DNA from: Oricola sp.
GTDB taxonomy: Bacteria; Pseudomonadota; Alphaproteobacteria; Rhizobiales; Rhizobiaceae
Direction of reading: 5' to 3'
Assembly (NCBI RefSeq): GCF_022763245.1
Contig: NZ_JALEGV010000005.1
Location: 1 to 64,000 of the forward strand
Length of the DNA: 64,000 nt
A program made the position numbers and the translations under genes. Of the stretch, positions 31,263 through 40,091 are shown piece by piece. The notes beneath the pieces are model-generated. The model did no database searches. It was not told the DNA's origin and saw nothing but the letters and a program-made list of their open reading frames with translations. How positions within the stretch are numbered: the first letter of the stretch is position 1; the number at the start of each line of letters is the position of its first letter.

Positions 31263-34200
31263 ATGGGTATGACTGGTGCGGCTGGCGGAGCACTGAACTG
31301 GATGATGAGCACAGGGTTCGATGTCGTGCTGCTCCTCCTTGCTCTCATCGCAGGCATCGGCCTGATCGCCTGGATCGTCATGCAAACGCGCCGCGCCACC
31401 TATGGCGTCGATGAAGCCGCCGCCGTCATACAGACTGCCGCCGAGGAAGGCGTTTCCCCGCGCGAGGCTTTTGCGGCCCGCTTCGACGGGATCAGCGAAA
31501 CACTGAGCGCCCATCGCGTCGTCGGACGCGCCTGGCGCCGCTTCTCCTCGACAATCGTGCCGCTGGAGGCGAAGGACGGCGTCGAGGCGGAGACCACCCT
31601 CGTTTCGCGCTCGGTGACGCCGACGCAGTACTTCACGCCGGAAAATCTCGACCTTGAATCGCCCATGGCGGCGATCGTCCCGCCTGCCTTTCTCGCGGTG
31701 TTCTCGTTCCTCGCGGGTATCGGCCTTGCGGCCTCCATCGGCGGCCTCGCGGCGGCCTACGGCCCCACGGTGACGGACGGTGCCGCTGCCAGCACGGCCA
31801 TCGCGAGCACCGGCGGAAAGCTGATCGTGCTCGCCGTGACGATCGGCCTGTTCCTTGCCCTGCGCACGACGACGCTCTGGTCCCGCCGCCTGGCGGCGGA
31901 CGCGGTGCGGCGCTTCAACGACGTGCTGGTCGACCGCGTCTATTTCGAGAATGTCGAATCGGCCGGGGTCCGCCGCCAGGACGCGATGCATTTCCAGGCC
32001 AAGAGCCTGCAGCGCCTCGGCGAGAAGCTCGCCAATTCGATCGGCGGCGCGACCCGCGACGCGATCCTGGACGGCTATTCCGACATCGTTACGCGCATGG
32101 AGACGCTGACGACGCGTTACGACGACCTCGTCGCCAACGCCCAGCAGGGCGCACGCGAAGCGGTGTCCGAAGCCTTCACCGACACGGTGCAGACCAGCGC
32201 CGACACGATCGTCCAGCGCATGGAAGCCGCCGCGGTCCAGCTGGGATCGCTGCCCGAGCATATCGAGCGCACGTCGAAGGCGCTGGAAAGCGCCGGCGCG
32301 ACGATCGCCGGCGAGCAGCATCGCTTCGCAACGGAAATGCAGACGGCCGCCACCCAGGCCATTGCCACCAGCACCCAAACGCTGGTGCAGGATCTGGAAA
32401 GGTCCATCCGCGGCATCATGGACGAATCGCGCGAAGTCTCGGCGGCCGTCTCCGATCGCCTTGCGCAACTGCCCAATCGTGTCGAGGAGGCCGCACGCAC
32501 CTTCGACACGGCGCTGAACCAGATGATCACGGTGCAGACCGTTGTCGCCGAGGAGACCCAGGCACGCACCCAGCACGCCGTCACGGAGGTTTCCGGCCTC
32601 ATCACGCAGGCTGTCGGCAAGATGGCGCGGTCCGTGGACGAGACGATCTCCGTTTCGCTCCTGCAGACGACCCAGACGCTGCAGTCCGTCAGCACCGAGA
32701 TGGCGCAGTTGCCCGACCGCCTCGCCAGCATCGCCGGCTCTTTGGAGCAGGCCGGCGCGGGCCTCACGGAGGCCAACATTCAGGCACTGGCGGAGCTGAA
32801 GGCCAGCACGCGCGAAATGACCGTGACGACCGCAGCGACCATCGCCGAACGCGTCAACGAGAACACGTCGAGCTTCCTTTCCCGGCTGCAGGATTCAAAC
32901 GAGGTGCTGGAAGCCCGGACCCGGTCGCTCACCAACCTCCTGGAGACCTTTGGCCAGACCAGCGACCGCATCGCCGACACCCATGCCCGCTTCACCGAGC
33001 GGATGCGCCAGAGCGCCGAGGAGATGACCACCGCGACCGCGGACGCGATCGCCACGCGTGTGAACGAGACCACCGCCAGCTTCGTTGCCAAGCTGCACGA
33101 ATCCAACGACGCGCTGGAAACACGGGCGCAGTCGATGGCCGCCGTGCTCCAGTCCTTCGAACAGACCAGCCAGCACCTGTCGCAGAACCACGCGCATTTC
33201 ATGGCCGAGATGCAGCAGGGCGTCCGCGAACTGACGGCCAACACGGCGGAGGCGATCGCCGCCAAGGTCGACGAGAATTCGATCGGCTTCATCGCCAAGC
33301 TGACGGAATCGAACGACGCGCTCGAACAGCGCGCGCAGTCCATGGCCGGCGTTCTCACCGCCTTCGAACAGACCGGCGAGCGGATCGCGCAGACGCACAC
33401 GCATTTCATGGCCGAGCTGCAGCAAAGCGCGCGCGACATGACGACCGCGACAGCCGATGCGGTGGCCGAGCGGATCAACGAAAACACAACGACCTTCATG
33501 ACGAAGCTGGAGGAATCCAACGAGGCCCTCGACGGGCGCACGCGGGCACTCGCGACGTTGCTTGCCTCCATCGAACAGACCGGCGACCGGATGGCGGAGA
33601 CGCATATCGGCGTGCTGGCCGACCTGAAGATCGGAGCCCGGGATCTGGCGAAGGCGACCTCCGAGGCCATCACCGAGAAGGTGAACGAAAACGCCGTCAG
33701 CTTCATGGACCAGTTGAATCAGGCCAACGCGGCGTTCCAGGAACGGACCGAGGCGCTCTCCCGGCTTCTCGGCACGCTGGAAGAGACCGGCGACCGCATT
33801 TCCGAATCGCACACGCATTTCATGACGCGCGTGCAGCAGAACACCCGCGACCTCACCGCGACGACGGTGCAGTCCATCGCACAGGCGGTCAACGAACACA
33901 CTACGACCTTCCTGGACAAGCTGGGCGACGCCAATACCGGCTTCGAGGAACGCGCCGCGGCGCTGGGCGGGCTCTTTTCCACGCTGCAGAAAGCCAGCGA
34001 TCGCATCGCCGAAACCCATACCCAGTTCATCGACCAGATGGAGGACAGGACGCGCGAGCTGACCGCCTCGACGGCCGAGAGCCTGGCGGAAAGCTTCAAC
34101 GAGCACACCGCCCTTTTCATCGAGAAGCTGAACGAGTCGAACGCGGCCTTCGAGGAGCGCGCAGGCGCGCTGGGCGGGCTCTTCGCCACGCTGCAGAAGG

Positions 34201-34883
34201 CAAGCGACCGCATCGCCGAGACGCATACGCGCTTCATCGGGGAGATCCAGACGGGCAGCCGCGACGTGATCGTCCAGACGACGCAGGCCGTGGCCGAGGA
34301 AATCAAGCAGAACGCCGTCGACATCATTTCGCGCCTCAAGGAAACCGACGAATATTTCGCCTCGCGTGTCGAGGGGCTTTCCTCGCTGCTCCCGCAGATC
34401 GACCAGACCAGCCGCGGGCTGGCGGAGATTATGGAGCGAATCTCGGTGGAGAACGGCCGGGTCGGCAGCGAATTCGTGCAGCTGTCGGAAATGCTGCATG
34501 GCGCGACCAGCAACATCAAGAACTCCGCCGACAGCTTCGCGAACAATTTGCTCGCCATCCAGCAATCGCTCGGGGCCTTCCAGCAGATTTCGCAGGAGAC
34601 GATCGCGACGGTCGGCAATTCGCAGCGCACGCTGAAGGATTCGGTCGGCATGCAGGCCGAGCTTTGGCAGCGCCACGTGGAGCGCTTCGACGACGTCGAT
34701 CGCAAACTCGGCGACGTGTTCGCGGAAATGTCCAGCCAGATCGACACCCAGACCCGACTGATGCGCGACCAGGTGGCCGAAATGGACGCGGCGCTGGCAA
34801 CGGCGGTCAACCATCTGGGCGAACTGGTCGAAGAACTGAATGAATCGCGGGCGGGTGTGCGTAAGGTGGAGGCTTACGGTTGA
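31263..34883 (+). CDS. ZorA/ExbB/MotA-like membrane protein with giant repeat tail
   Basis: A 1206-residue protein. Three membrane helices are predicted at about 21-40, 138-165 and 184-204, with a ~95-residue cytoplasmic loop between the first two (AHRVVGRAWRRFSSTIVPLE, SVTPTQYFTPENLDLESPMA). This layout and the AW-x-x-F...FF-type loop resemble the ExbB/MotA superfamily, especially ZorA of the Zorya anti-phage system. The remaining ~1000 residues are Glu/Thr/Ala-rich coiled coil, including seven exact 69-residue repeats. ATG at 31263 has GGGAGG 6 nt upstream; a GTG at 31203 is possible. The next gene is translationally coupled. The ZorA relation is inferred by architecture; a polar-growth or envelope scaffold of the rhizobial GPR/RgsE type is an alternative. 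Confidence 0.65.
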   Translation: MGMTGAAGGALNWMMSTGFDVVLLLLALIAGIGLIAWIVMQTRRATYGVDEAAAVIQTAAEEGVSPREAFAARFDGISETLSAHRVVGRAWRRFSSTIVPLEAKDGVEAETTLVSRSVTPTQYFTPENLDLESPMAAIVPPAFLAVFSFLAGIGLAASIGGLAAAYGPTVTDGAAASTAIASTGGKLIVLAVTIGLFLALRTTTLWSRRLAADAVRRFNDVLVDRVYFENVESAGVRRQDAMHFQAKSLQRLGEKLANSIGGATRDAILDGYSDIVTRMETLTTRYDDLVANAQQGAREAVSEAFTDTVQTSADTIVQRMEAAAVQLGSLPEHIERTSKALESAGATIAGEQHRFATEMQTAATQAIATSTQTLVQDLERSIRGIMDESREVSAAVSDRLAQLPNRVEEAARTFDTALNQMITVQTVVAEETQARTQHAVTEVSGLITQAVGKMARSVDETISVSLLQTTQTLQSVSTEMAQLPDRLASIAGSLEQAGAGLTEANIQALAELKASTREMTVTTAATIAERVNENTSSFLSRLQDSNEVLEARTRSLTNLLETFGQTSDRIADTHARFTERMRQSAEEMTTATADAIATRVNETTASFVAKLHESNDALETRAQSMAAVLQSFEQTSQHLSQNHAHFMAEMQQGVRELTANTAEAIAAKVDENSIGFIAKLTESNDALEQRAQSMAGVLTAFEQTGERIAQTHTHFMAELQQSARDMTTATADAVAERINENTTTFMTKLEESNEALDGRTRALATLLASIEQTGDRMAETHIGVLADLKIGARDLAKATSEAITEKVNENAVSFMDQLNQANAAFQERTEALSRLLGTLEETGDRISESHTHFMTRVQQNTRDLTATTVQSIAQAVNEHTTTFLDKLGDANTGFEERAAALGGLFSTLQKASDRIAETHTQFIDQMEDRTRELTASTAESLAESFNEHTALFIEKLNESNAAFEERAGALGGLFATLQKASDRIAETHTRFIGEIQTGSRDVIVQTTQAVAEEIKQNAVDIISRLKETDEYFASRVEGLSSLLPQIDQTSRGLAEIMERISVENGRVGSEFVQLSEMLHGATSNIKNSADSFANNLLAIQQSLGAFQQISQETIATVGNSQRTLKDSVGMQAELWQRHVERFDDVDRKLGDVFAEMSSQIDTQTRLMRDQVAEMDAALATAVNHLGELVEELNESRAGVRKVEAYG
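32853..34301. repeat. Seven tandem 207-bp (69-residue) coding repeats
   Basis: Units begin at the codons for VNENTSS, VNETTAS, VDENSIG, INENTTT, VNENAVS, VNEHTTT and FNEHTAL, and an eighth partial unit (IKQNAVD) begins at 34302. The distance 32853-34302 is exactly 7 x 207 bp, so no insertion or deletion has disturbed the register. Each unit has the form NENT-x3-F, ESN-x2-LE-x-R, LL-x3-EQT-x-DRIA-x-TH, HFM and RD-x-T-x2-TA. Confidence 0.88.
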
Positions 34884-35800
34884 GCGCCACCAACCGGACG
34901 AGCCTTGCCGGCCGCATAGAGCAGCGCCTCTCCGCGAACACCCGCGGCACGCAGCCTACCTTGAAACTGGACCAGGTCCAGCAGGCAGCCGAACGCTGGC
35001 AAGCGCGGCGCGCCGCAGAGCCCTCCGAGATCAGCCGCCGCCGCATGCGCGAAATCGCGCAGCTTCTGAAGGACGGGCTCGGCGCAGAGCTGCCGCTGAG
35101 CGACATCCGCAAGGCCCTCCTCAACATGCGCGAGGACGACGCTTTCAGGACGAGCACCATCGCCCGCCACAGGCTGATCAGCGAGGCCATCGAGCGGCCG
35201 GGCAAGACGCCCGTCAACATCCTCTTCAGCGCGTTCTTTCACAGTTTCGAGAAGGGCAGCCCGGAGACCGATCGGATCTACGAGCATCTGCGCAGGAACG
35301 AGCCGTTGTTGCGGATCAGTTCGCGCGAGTTCGCCCACAAGTCGAAGTTCTTCCAAGGCGATTACGGGCTCGACACGATCATCGACAGCGTCGACCTGCT
35401 GAACCCCGTCCGCTCGCTGGCGCGTCTCGGCATGAAGGAGGAAGTGCAGGATTCCCTCTACGGCGTCGTCATCAAATGCGCCCTGATCGAACGCACCCTC
35501 ACGCATGTGGACCTGGACCCGATGCCGCTGAAGACGATCCTCGGCTGGATCGAACTGGGCGACAAGAAGAGGGCGTTCCTTGAGAGCGCCTATTACGAGA
35601 TCCTGCTCGCCCGCTTCGTCGCGAAAGACCCCTCCCCGGACGTGAAGCGCACGATCGCGCGTTTCCTGCTCGGCCATTTCGGCGATCCGCGATCGACCAA
35701 CTGGCCGAAACTGCGCGAGGATACCGGCCGCCTGAAGCGCGATGTCTGCATCGCGGTCATGGAACGTTGGCTCGACAGCGGCCTGCTGCAGCAGGAATAG
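34880..35800 (+). CDS. EH_Signature-like protein coupled to the ZorA-like gene
   Basis: A 306-residue soluble, mostly helical protein. It starts at TTG 34880, overlapping the stop of the ZorA-like gene (TTGA), with GGAGG 8 nt upstream, so the two are translationally coupled. The C-terminal part has Glu240 in SAYYEILLARF and His266 in LLGHFGDPRSTNWPKL; the LGHFGDPR...W pattern resembles the EH_Signature domain of ZorC. If right, it is the effector or adaptor partner of the membrane protein. No nuclease or helicase motif is present. The family call is from pattern memory and is only moderately certain. Confidence 0.55.
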   Translation: MSATNRTSLAGRIEQRLSANTRGTQPTLKLDQVQQAAERWQARRAAEPSEISRRRMREIAQLLKDGLGAELPLSDIRKALLNMREDDAFRTSTIARHRLISEAIERPGKTPVNILFSAFFHSFEKGSPETDRIYEHLRRNEPLLRISSREFAHKSKFFQGDYGLDTIIDSVDLLNPVRSLARLGMKEEVQDSLYGVVIKCALIERTLTHVDLDPMPLKTILGWIELGDKKRAFLESAYYEILLARFVAKDPSPDVKRTIARFLLGHFGDPRSTNWPKLREDTGRLKRDVCIAVMERWLDSGLLQQE

Positions 35801-35864
35801 CGGAGCGGCGGCGGATCACCGCGCCGCGCGTCACATCGCCTCTGAAATCAATCCCGAAGAGAGT

Positions 35865-38714
35865 TTACGGCCGGTCCGGCGGAATGGGCACGGTGTCCGG
35901 CACCACGGGCCTGCCGGGCGCGACGGTTGGCGCGTCCTGCGTCTCGGTGCGAGCCGTCGATGCCGGCGCCTGCTGAGCGGGCTCCTCTGCCGGGCGCACG
36001 GTCGGTGCCGGCGTCGGTGCGGGCGCTTGCTCACGAGCGGCGGGCGGCGGCACCTGCGGTGCAGGCGGCGTTTCGGCCGGGACGGAAGCCTCCGACTGAG
36101 GTGCTGCGGCCTCGCGGACGCCGTTCTCCCAGACATCGATCGCGTCTGCGAAGACCTCGCCGCCTGTCTTGCCCGTGACGAGACGCAAGGCGGAGCGGCG
36201 GCCGCTGAAATAGGTGAACTGGATCTCGATCAGATCGGGATTGCGGAACAGGGTCTCATGCAGGCGCCGGGCTTCGGGAATGTCGGCCAGGGCGACCACG
36301 AAGATGTTGTCGGCGATCTTGACAATCGTGCCGACGAGCGCGTCGCCGCGGCTCTCCGTGCTCTGCAGGAAGGTGACTCGTTCGACCGACGCCACGGCCG
36401 AGCTGCCGCCGGCCTCGTCAGGAACGAAAAGCAGCTCCAGGAGATGCGTCGCCGGCAGCGTCTTGTCGAGGTTGCGCCTCAACGTCACGGTCGCGCGGAA
36501 TCGTTCCGTCGGGATCACCACGTCGCCGCGAATGGCCGGCTCGGCGGGAGCGCCGGGCTGGGGCGAGGATTCGATCTCGTTCCAGGCGACATTGCCCGCG
36601 ACGATCGGCTGCTGTCCGCCGGTCGTCGCATACAAGAACGCCTTTTCACCCGGGATCGCGGTCAGCGCCGGCAGTTTGCCCGGCTGTTCTCCGCCTGACG
36701 GCTGCACGGCGGCGGTCTCGACCTCGCCGGCGCTCTCGGCCTCGTTCGTGTTCGCGCCTCCGGCGGGCTCGGGATTGACACCGGCCGACCCGGCGTCGTT
36801 CTGCGTCGTCTCGGGGACCGGGTTCCGGGTCGCTGCCTCGTCTATCGCCGCGGTTGCGGCACCACCGCCTTCCACGTCCGGCACGGGCGTCGAGCCGCCA
36901 AGACCGGCGACCAGGTCGACGACTTCACCGCCAAGCACGCGGATCTTGCCGACATAATTCGACGTCGTGTCCGGAAACGCGAGCGCACCGCCTCCTGCGA
37001 TCAGGATCAGAAGGATCACGGTAATCATCGCGCCCATGCCTCTGCGGCGACGGCGCGGGGGACGAGCCGTGACGGCACGCGAAGGACGTGGGGGCAATTG
37101 TTCGGGCGGGCCGCGATCGTCGAAGTCCTGGTCGAACAGCTCGTCCGACAGGTCGAACGCGCCCTCGTCGTCCCAGCGGCCGCTCTCGGCAGCTTCGGCC
37201 GGCAGGTCGTCATCCCCGATCGATGCGAATTCCTCGCCGAAGAAATCGTCGTCCAATTCGGCGCCGAAATCCGGCGCAACACTCGCAGCCGGCATCGCTT
37301 TCGGCTGAGGCTGCGGCTGCGGTTTCGGCTCGGGTTTTCTCGCGGGCTGCTGGCGCGACACGTCGGCGGCGATCAGCTCCTGCACCGCATCCTCGACCTC
37401 GTCGTCGATGGAACGACCGTCCGGCAGGTCCGCTTCGAGCGATGCCATGAACGCCGCGTCACCCGACTCGTTGTCGGAGAGCCCCTGAACCGCGGCCTCC
37501 ACCTCGTCTGCGATGTCACGCGGCGGCGCCACGGGCTCTTCGCGCGGAGGCGTCACTTCGCGAACTGGAGCGGGCTCCGGCTGCATGTCGATCACCGTGA
37601 CGTCCTCGAGGTCCGCCTGGAGATCGGTCGACCAGATGTCCTCCAGCTCGACCATGAAATCATTGGCGTCGACGGCGACGTCCATCACCTCCTCGGAGGC
37701 ATAGAGCTCGGATTGCTCTGTCTCCGATTCGCGGATCACGGCGTTCAGCTCCTCGATATGGGAGTGAACGGTGTCGAAATCGGGCTGCGGCGAGAGGTTC
37801 TTGAGATGCTTGATCAGCGCCGTGCGCGCGCGCCGATAGACGATCTCGCGGGTGGCGGGATCGCGCATGTCTTCTTCTTCGATGGCGCGATTGAGGATCT
37901 GCCTGACGTCGAAGCCGGCCTTGACCGGCTCCGGCCGGGGCTCCGGCTGCGGGGCGACGGCCGGCTCGCTTCGAACAGGCTGCGGGGCCGGCTGTGCGAC
38001 GATCGGTTCCTGGGGACGCGGCGTTGCGGCGGGTGCCAAGTTCGCGGGCGCCGGTTCTGCTGCCGGCGCCGGGGTCTGGACGGGCGCGGGCGTAACCTGC
38101 ACGACCGGTTCCGGAGACGCCTTCTTCGCCGTCTCGACGGGTCGTTCGAGCTGCGCGGTCAGCGCCGACTGGAATTCGGTCAGTTCGTCGGGCTGAACGG
38201 TCTCCAGCTTCAACGCCTGGCTGGCCGATCCGCGAACCGAAACGGCCGGGTTCTGGACGAATTGCGGCATCGCCGTCGCCGACGGTTCGGGCGAACGAGC
38301 CGCCAGTTCGGAGACAGTGCCTCCGCCTGACGCCGGAACGTCGGCCGTTTCCGCCTTCGCCGCGGGGGCGACCGATTCGGCCTCTTGCGGTGTAACGACG
38401 ACGACGGCGGGGGCCGCCTCTTCGACCGCAGCGTCCTTCACCACGATGACGGGTTCCCCGGGCAGCCCCTCCGGCAGCGGCACCGGCTTGCCGCCCGGCT
38501 GCGTCGGGTGCATCAGCTGTTCCGCCTCCATGTCGAGGATGGCGTTCTCCAGGTCCTCCAGTTTCTTGCTGACTTCTTTCTCGCTCGCCGTTCCAGCCTC
38601 AAGCTGACGCCTGATGACCTTTCTCACCTTCGCGTAAGCGGTCGCGCGCGAAAGCGGCGTGTTGTGAGAAAGCCCCTGGATAGCTACGCGGAGATAATTT
38701 GCGAAATCCGACAC
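35865..38714 (-). CDS. Large bitopic membrane protein, Pro/Glu-rich, with duplicated N-terminal motif
   Basis: A 949-residue protein of unknown function. Residues ~7-65 (a VRKVIRRQLEAGTASEKEVS helix, ending LENAILDMEAEQ) recur in diverged form at ~268-325 (YRRARTALIKHLKNL, ending LNAVIRESETEQ). Long Pro/Ala/Glu-rich linkers separate them and an acidic stretch (DDDFFGEEFASIGDDD). A basic patch (RPPRRRRRG) then one membrane helix (~561-583, MITVILLILIAGGGALAF) place the last ~365 residues in the periplasm. That part contains a folded domain (IPTERFRATVTLRRNLDKTL to VFADAIDVWENG) and a Pro-rich tail. It is convergent with the ZorA-like operon, 64 bp away. Confidence 0.75.
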   Translation of the reverse strand: MSDFANYLRVAIQGLSHNTPLSRATAYAKVRKVIRRQLEAGTASEKEVSKKLEDLENAILDMEAEQLMHPTQPGGKPVPLPEGLPGEPVIVVKDAAVEEAAPAVVVVTPQEAESVAPAAKAETADVPASGGGTVSELAARSPEPSATAMPQFVQNPAVSVRGSASQALKLETVQPDELTEFQSALTAQLERPVETAKKASPEPVVQVTPAPVQTPAPAAEPAPANLAPAATPRPQEPIVAQPAPQPVRSEPAVAPQPEPRPEPVKAGFDVRQILNRAIEEEDMRDPATREIVYRRARTALIKHLKNLSPQPDFDTVHSHIEELNAVIRESETEQSELYASEEVMDVAVDANDFMVELEDIWSTDLQADLEDVTVIDMQPEPAPVREVTPPREEPVAPPRDIADEVEAAVQGLSDNESGDAAFMASLEADLPDGRSIDDEVEDAVQELIAADVSRQQPARKPEPKPQPQPQPKAMPAASVAPDFGAELDDDFFGEEFASIGDDDLPAEAAESGRWDDEGAFDLSDELFDQDFDDRGPPEQLPPRPSRAVTARPPRRRRRGMGAMITVILLILIAGGGALAFPDTTSNYVGKIRVLGGEVVDLVAGLGGSTPVPDVEGGGAATAAIDEAATRNPVPETTQNDAGSAGVNPEPAGGANTNEAESAGEVETAAVQPSGGEQPGKLPALTAIPGEKAFLYATTGGQQPIVAGNVAWNEIESSPQPGAPAEPAIRGDVVIPTERFRATVTLRRNLDKTLPATHLLELLFVPDEAGGSSAVASVERVTFLQSTESRGDALVGTIVKIADNIFVVALADIPEARRLHETLFRNPDLIEIQFTYFSGRRSALRLVTGKTGGEVFADAIDVWENGVREAAAPQSEASVPAETPPAPQVPPPAAREQAPAPTPAPTVRPAEEPAQQAPASTARTETQDAPTVAPGRPVVPDTVPIPPDRP

Positions 38715-39107
38715 GGAAACCCGATCCCCGTTTCATGCCTGAACAAACAATGGCTTATCCGGATACTTTCCGAATCCTGCAGACCCAATGACGCCCCGGC
38801 ATACCCGTCATGAACCTGCCTAGGCGATCTTGATGTGTTGATCAAGAAAAGCTCATGACATCAAACCACAAGAAATCGCGCCCGGAATCTACCCGAGACC
38901 CGACTCCAACCGTCGGGACACTAGAACGTTTCTGTGGCCACAACAAGATTTCACAGTTTCTCGTTTCCTTTCCACAAACAGCGCCTGCAGCCCCCGCCCC
39001 CTCTTGAAAACCGCGGCGACGGTGTATATTGAAGATCGCAAATATACGAAGTCCGGAATGTCTTACTGCCGGTTTCGTGGCCGAAACACAGGATACAGGA
39101 TCTGATC
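38715..39107. other. Divergent intergenic region before the RND efflux operon
   Basis: About 390 bases with no supported gene. A possible promoter for the efflux operon is TTGAAA (39004-39009) with TATATT (39025-39030), though the spacing is only 15 nt. An inverted repeat CTTGAT/ATCAAG (38829-38846) could be an operator. The leftward promoter of the 949-residue protein must also lie here but is not evident. Confidence 0.45.
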
Positions 39108-40091
39108 ATGCGCGCTTCCCTTGCCGCCATCGCTTCCGCATTGGCTCTGGCCACGGCGCTCGCCCGTCCGGCGGTCGCCGAAACAATCACCCTTGAACCG
39201 CAGCGCATCACCGAGTGGAAGGCGGTCTATGCCCGCATCGAGGCGCGCGACACGATCCCGGCGCGCGCGCGGCTCGGCGGCACGCTCGTCGAACTCAACG
39301 TGACCGAGGGCGACGGCGTCGAAGCCGGCCAGCCCCTGGCGCGCATCGTCGACGAGAAGCTCGACTTCCAGATGAACGCGCTCGACGCGCAATTGCAGGC
39401 GCTGAATTCGCAGCTCGCCAACGCCGAGTCGGAACTGGCCCGTGGCGAAGAGCTCCTGCAGCGCGGCGTCACCACGGCGCAGCGTCTCGACAGCCTGCGC
39501 ACCCAGGTCGAGGTCTATCTCAACCAGATCGAGGCGACCAAGGCCGAGCGCAGCGTGCTCGTGCAGCAGATCGCCGAGGGCAACGTGCTGGCGCCTTTGG
39601 CCGGCCGCGCGCTTGACGTTCCGGTCGCGGCGGGCGCTGTCGTCGCCGCGGGCGAAACGATCGCCACGATCGGCGGCGGCGGGTTCTTCCTGCGCCTGGC
39701 CGTGCCGGAACGGCACGCAGGCTCCTTCAAGGAAGGCGACGCGATCCAGATTGAAACCGATCAAGCCGCCGAAGGCACGCTGGCGCGTGTCTATCCGCAG
39801 ATCGAGAACGGCCGCGTGATCGCCGATGTCGAGGTCAAGGGCCTCGATGACGCCTTCGTCGACGCGCGCGTCCTCGTACGGCTTCCGATCGGCGAGCGCA
39901 CCGCCCTGCTGGTGCCGAGCGCGGCGGTCGAAACCGTCTCGGGCCTCGATTTCGTGACGCTCGCCCATGGCGGCGAGACCATCAAACGCACGGTCGTGAC
40001 CGGCGGACATCACGTCATCGACGGCGAGGACATGATCGAGATCGTCACCGGTCTCGAAGGCGGCGAAGAGGTGGTGACCGATCATGAGTGA
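39108..40091 (+). CDS. RND efflux periplasmic adaptor (membrane fusion protein)
   Basis: A 327-residue HlyD/AcrA-type adaptor. A signal peptide (MRASLAAIASALALATALAR, cleavage near AVAE) is followed by a lipoyl half (GGTLVELNVTEGDGVEAGQP), a coiled-coil hairpin (~85-150, LQALNSQLANAESELARGEE), the second lipoyl half (NVLAPLAGRALDVPVAAGAV) and beta-barrel and membrane-proximal parts. The last 8 nt overlap the transporter gene, so the two are coupled. No outer-membrane channel gene is nearby. Confidence 0.92.
   Translation: MRASLAAIASALALATALARPAVAETITLEPQRITEWKAVYARIEARDTIPARARLGGTLVELNVTEGDGVEAGQPLARIVDEKLDFQMNALDAQLQALNSQLANAESELARGEELLQRGVTTAQRLDSLRTQVEVYLNQIEATKAERSVLVQQIAEGNVLAPLAGRALDVPVAAGAVVAAGETIATIGGGGFFLRLAVPERHAGSFKEGDAIQIETDQAAEGTLARVYPQIENGRVIADVEVKGLDDAFVDARVLVRLPIGERTALLVPSAAVETVSGLDFVTLAHGGETIKRTVVTGGHHVIDGEDMIEIVTGLEGGEEVVTDHE

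Noticed and set aside
31263-34883. Reading the repeat-rich protein as a methyl-accepting chemotaxis protein because of its Glu/Thr/Ala-rich coiled coil
   Set aside because: The conserved MCP hairpin tip and a periplasmic sensor domain are absent, and the three-helix head fits an ExbB/MotA-like fold better.
38829-38846. Inverted repeat CTTGAT/ATCAAG in the 38715-39107 region
   Set aside because: Short and single copy with no T tract; could be an operator but nothing else supports it, so it is not listed as a feature.
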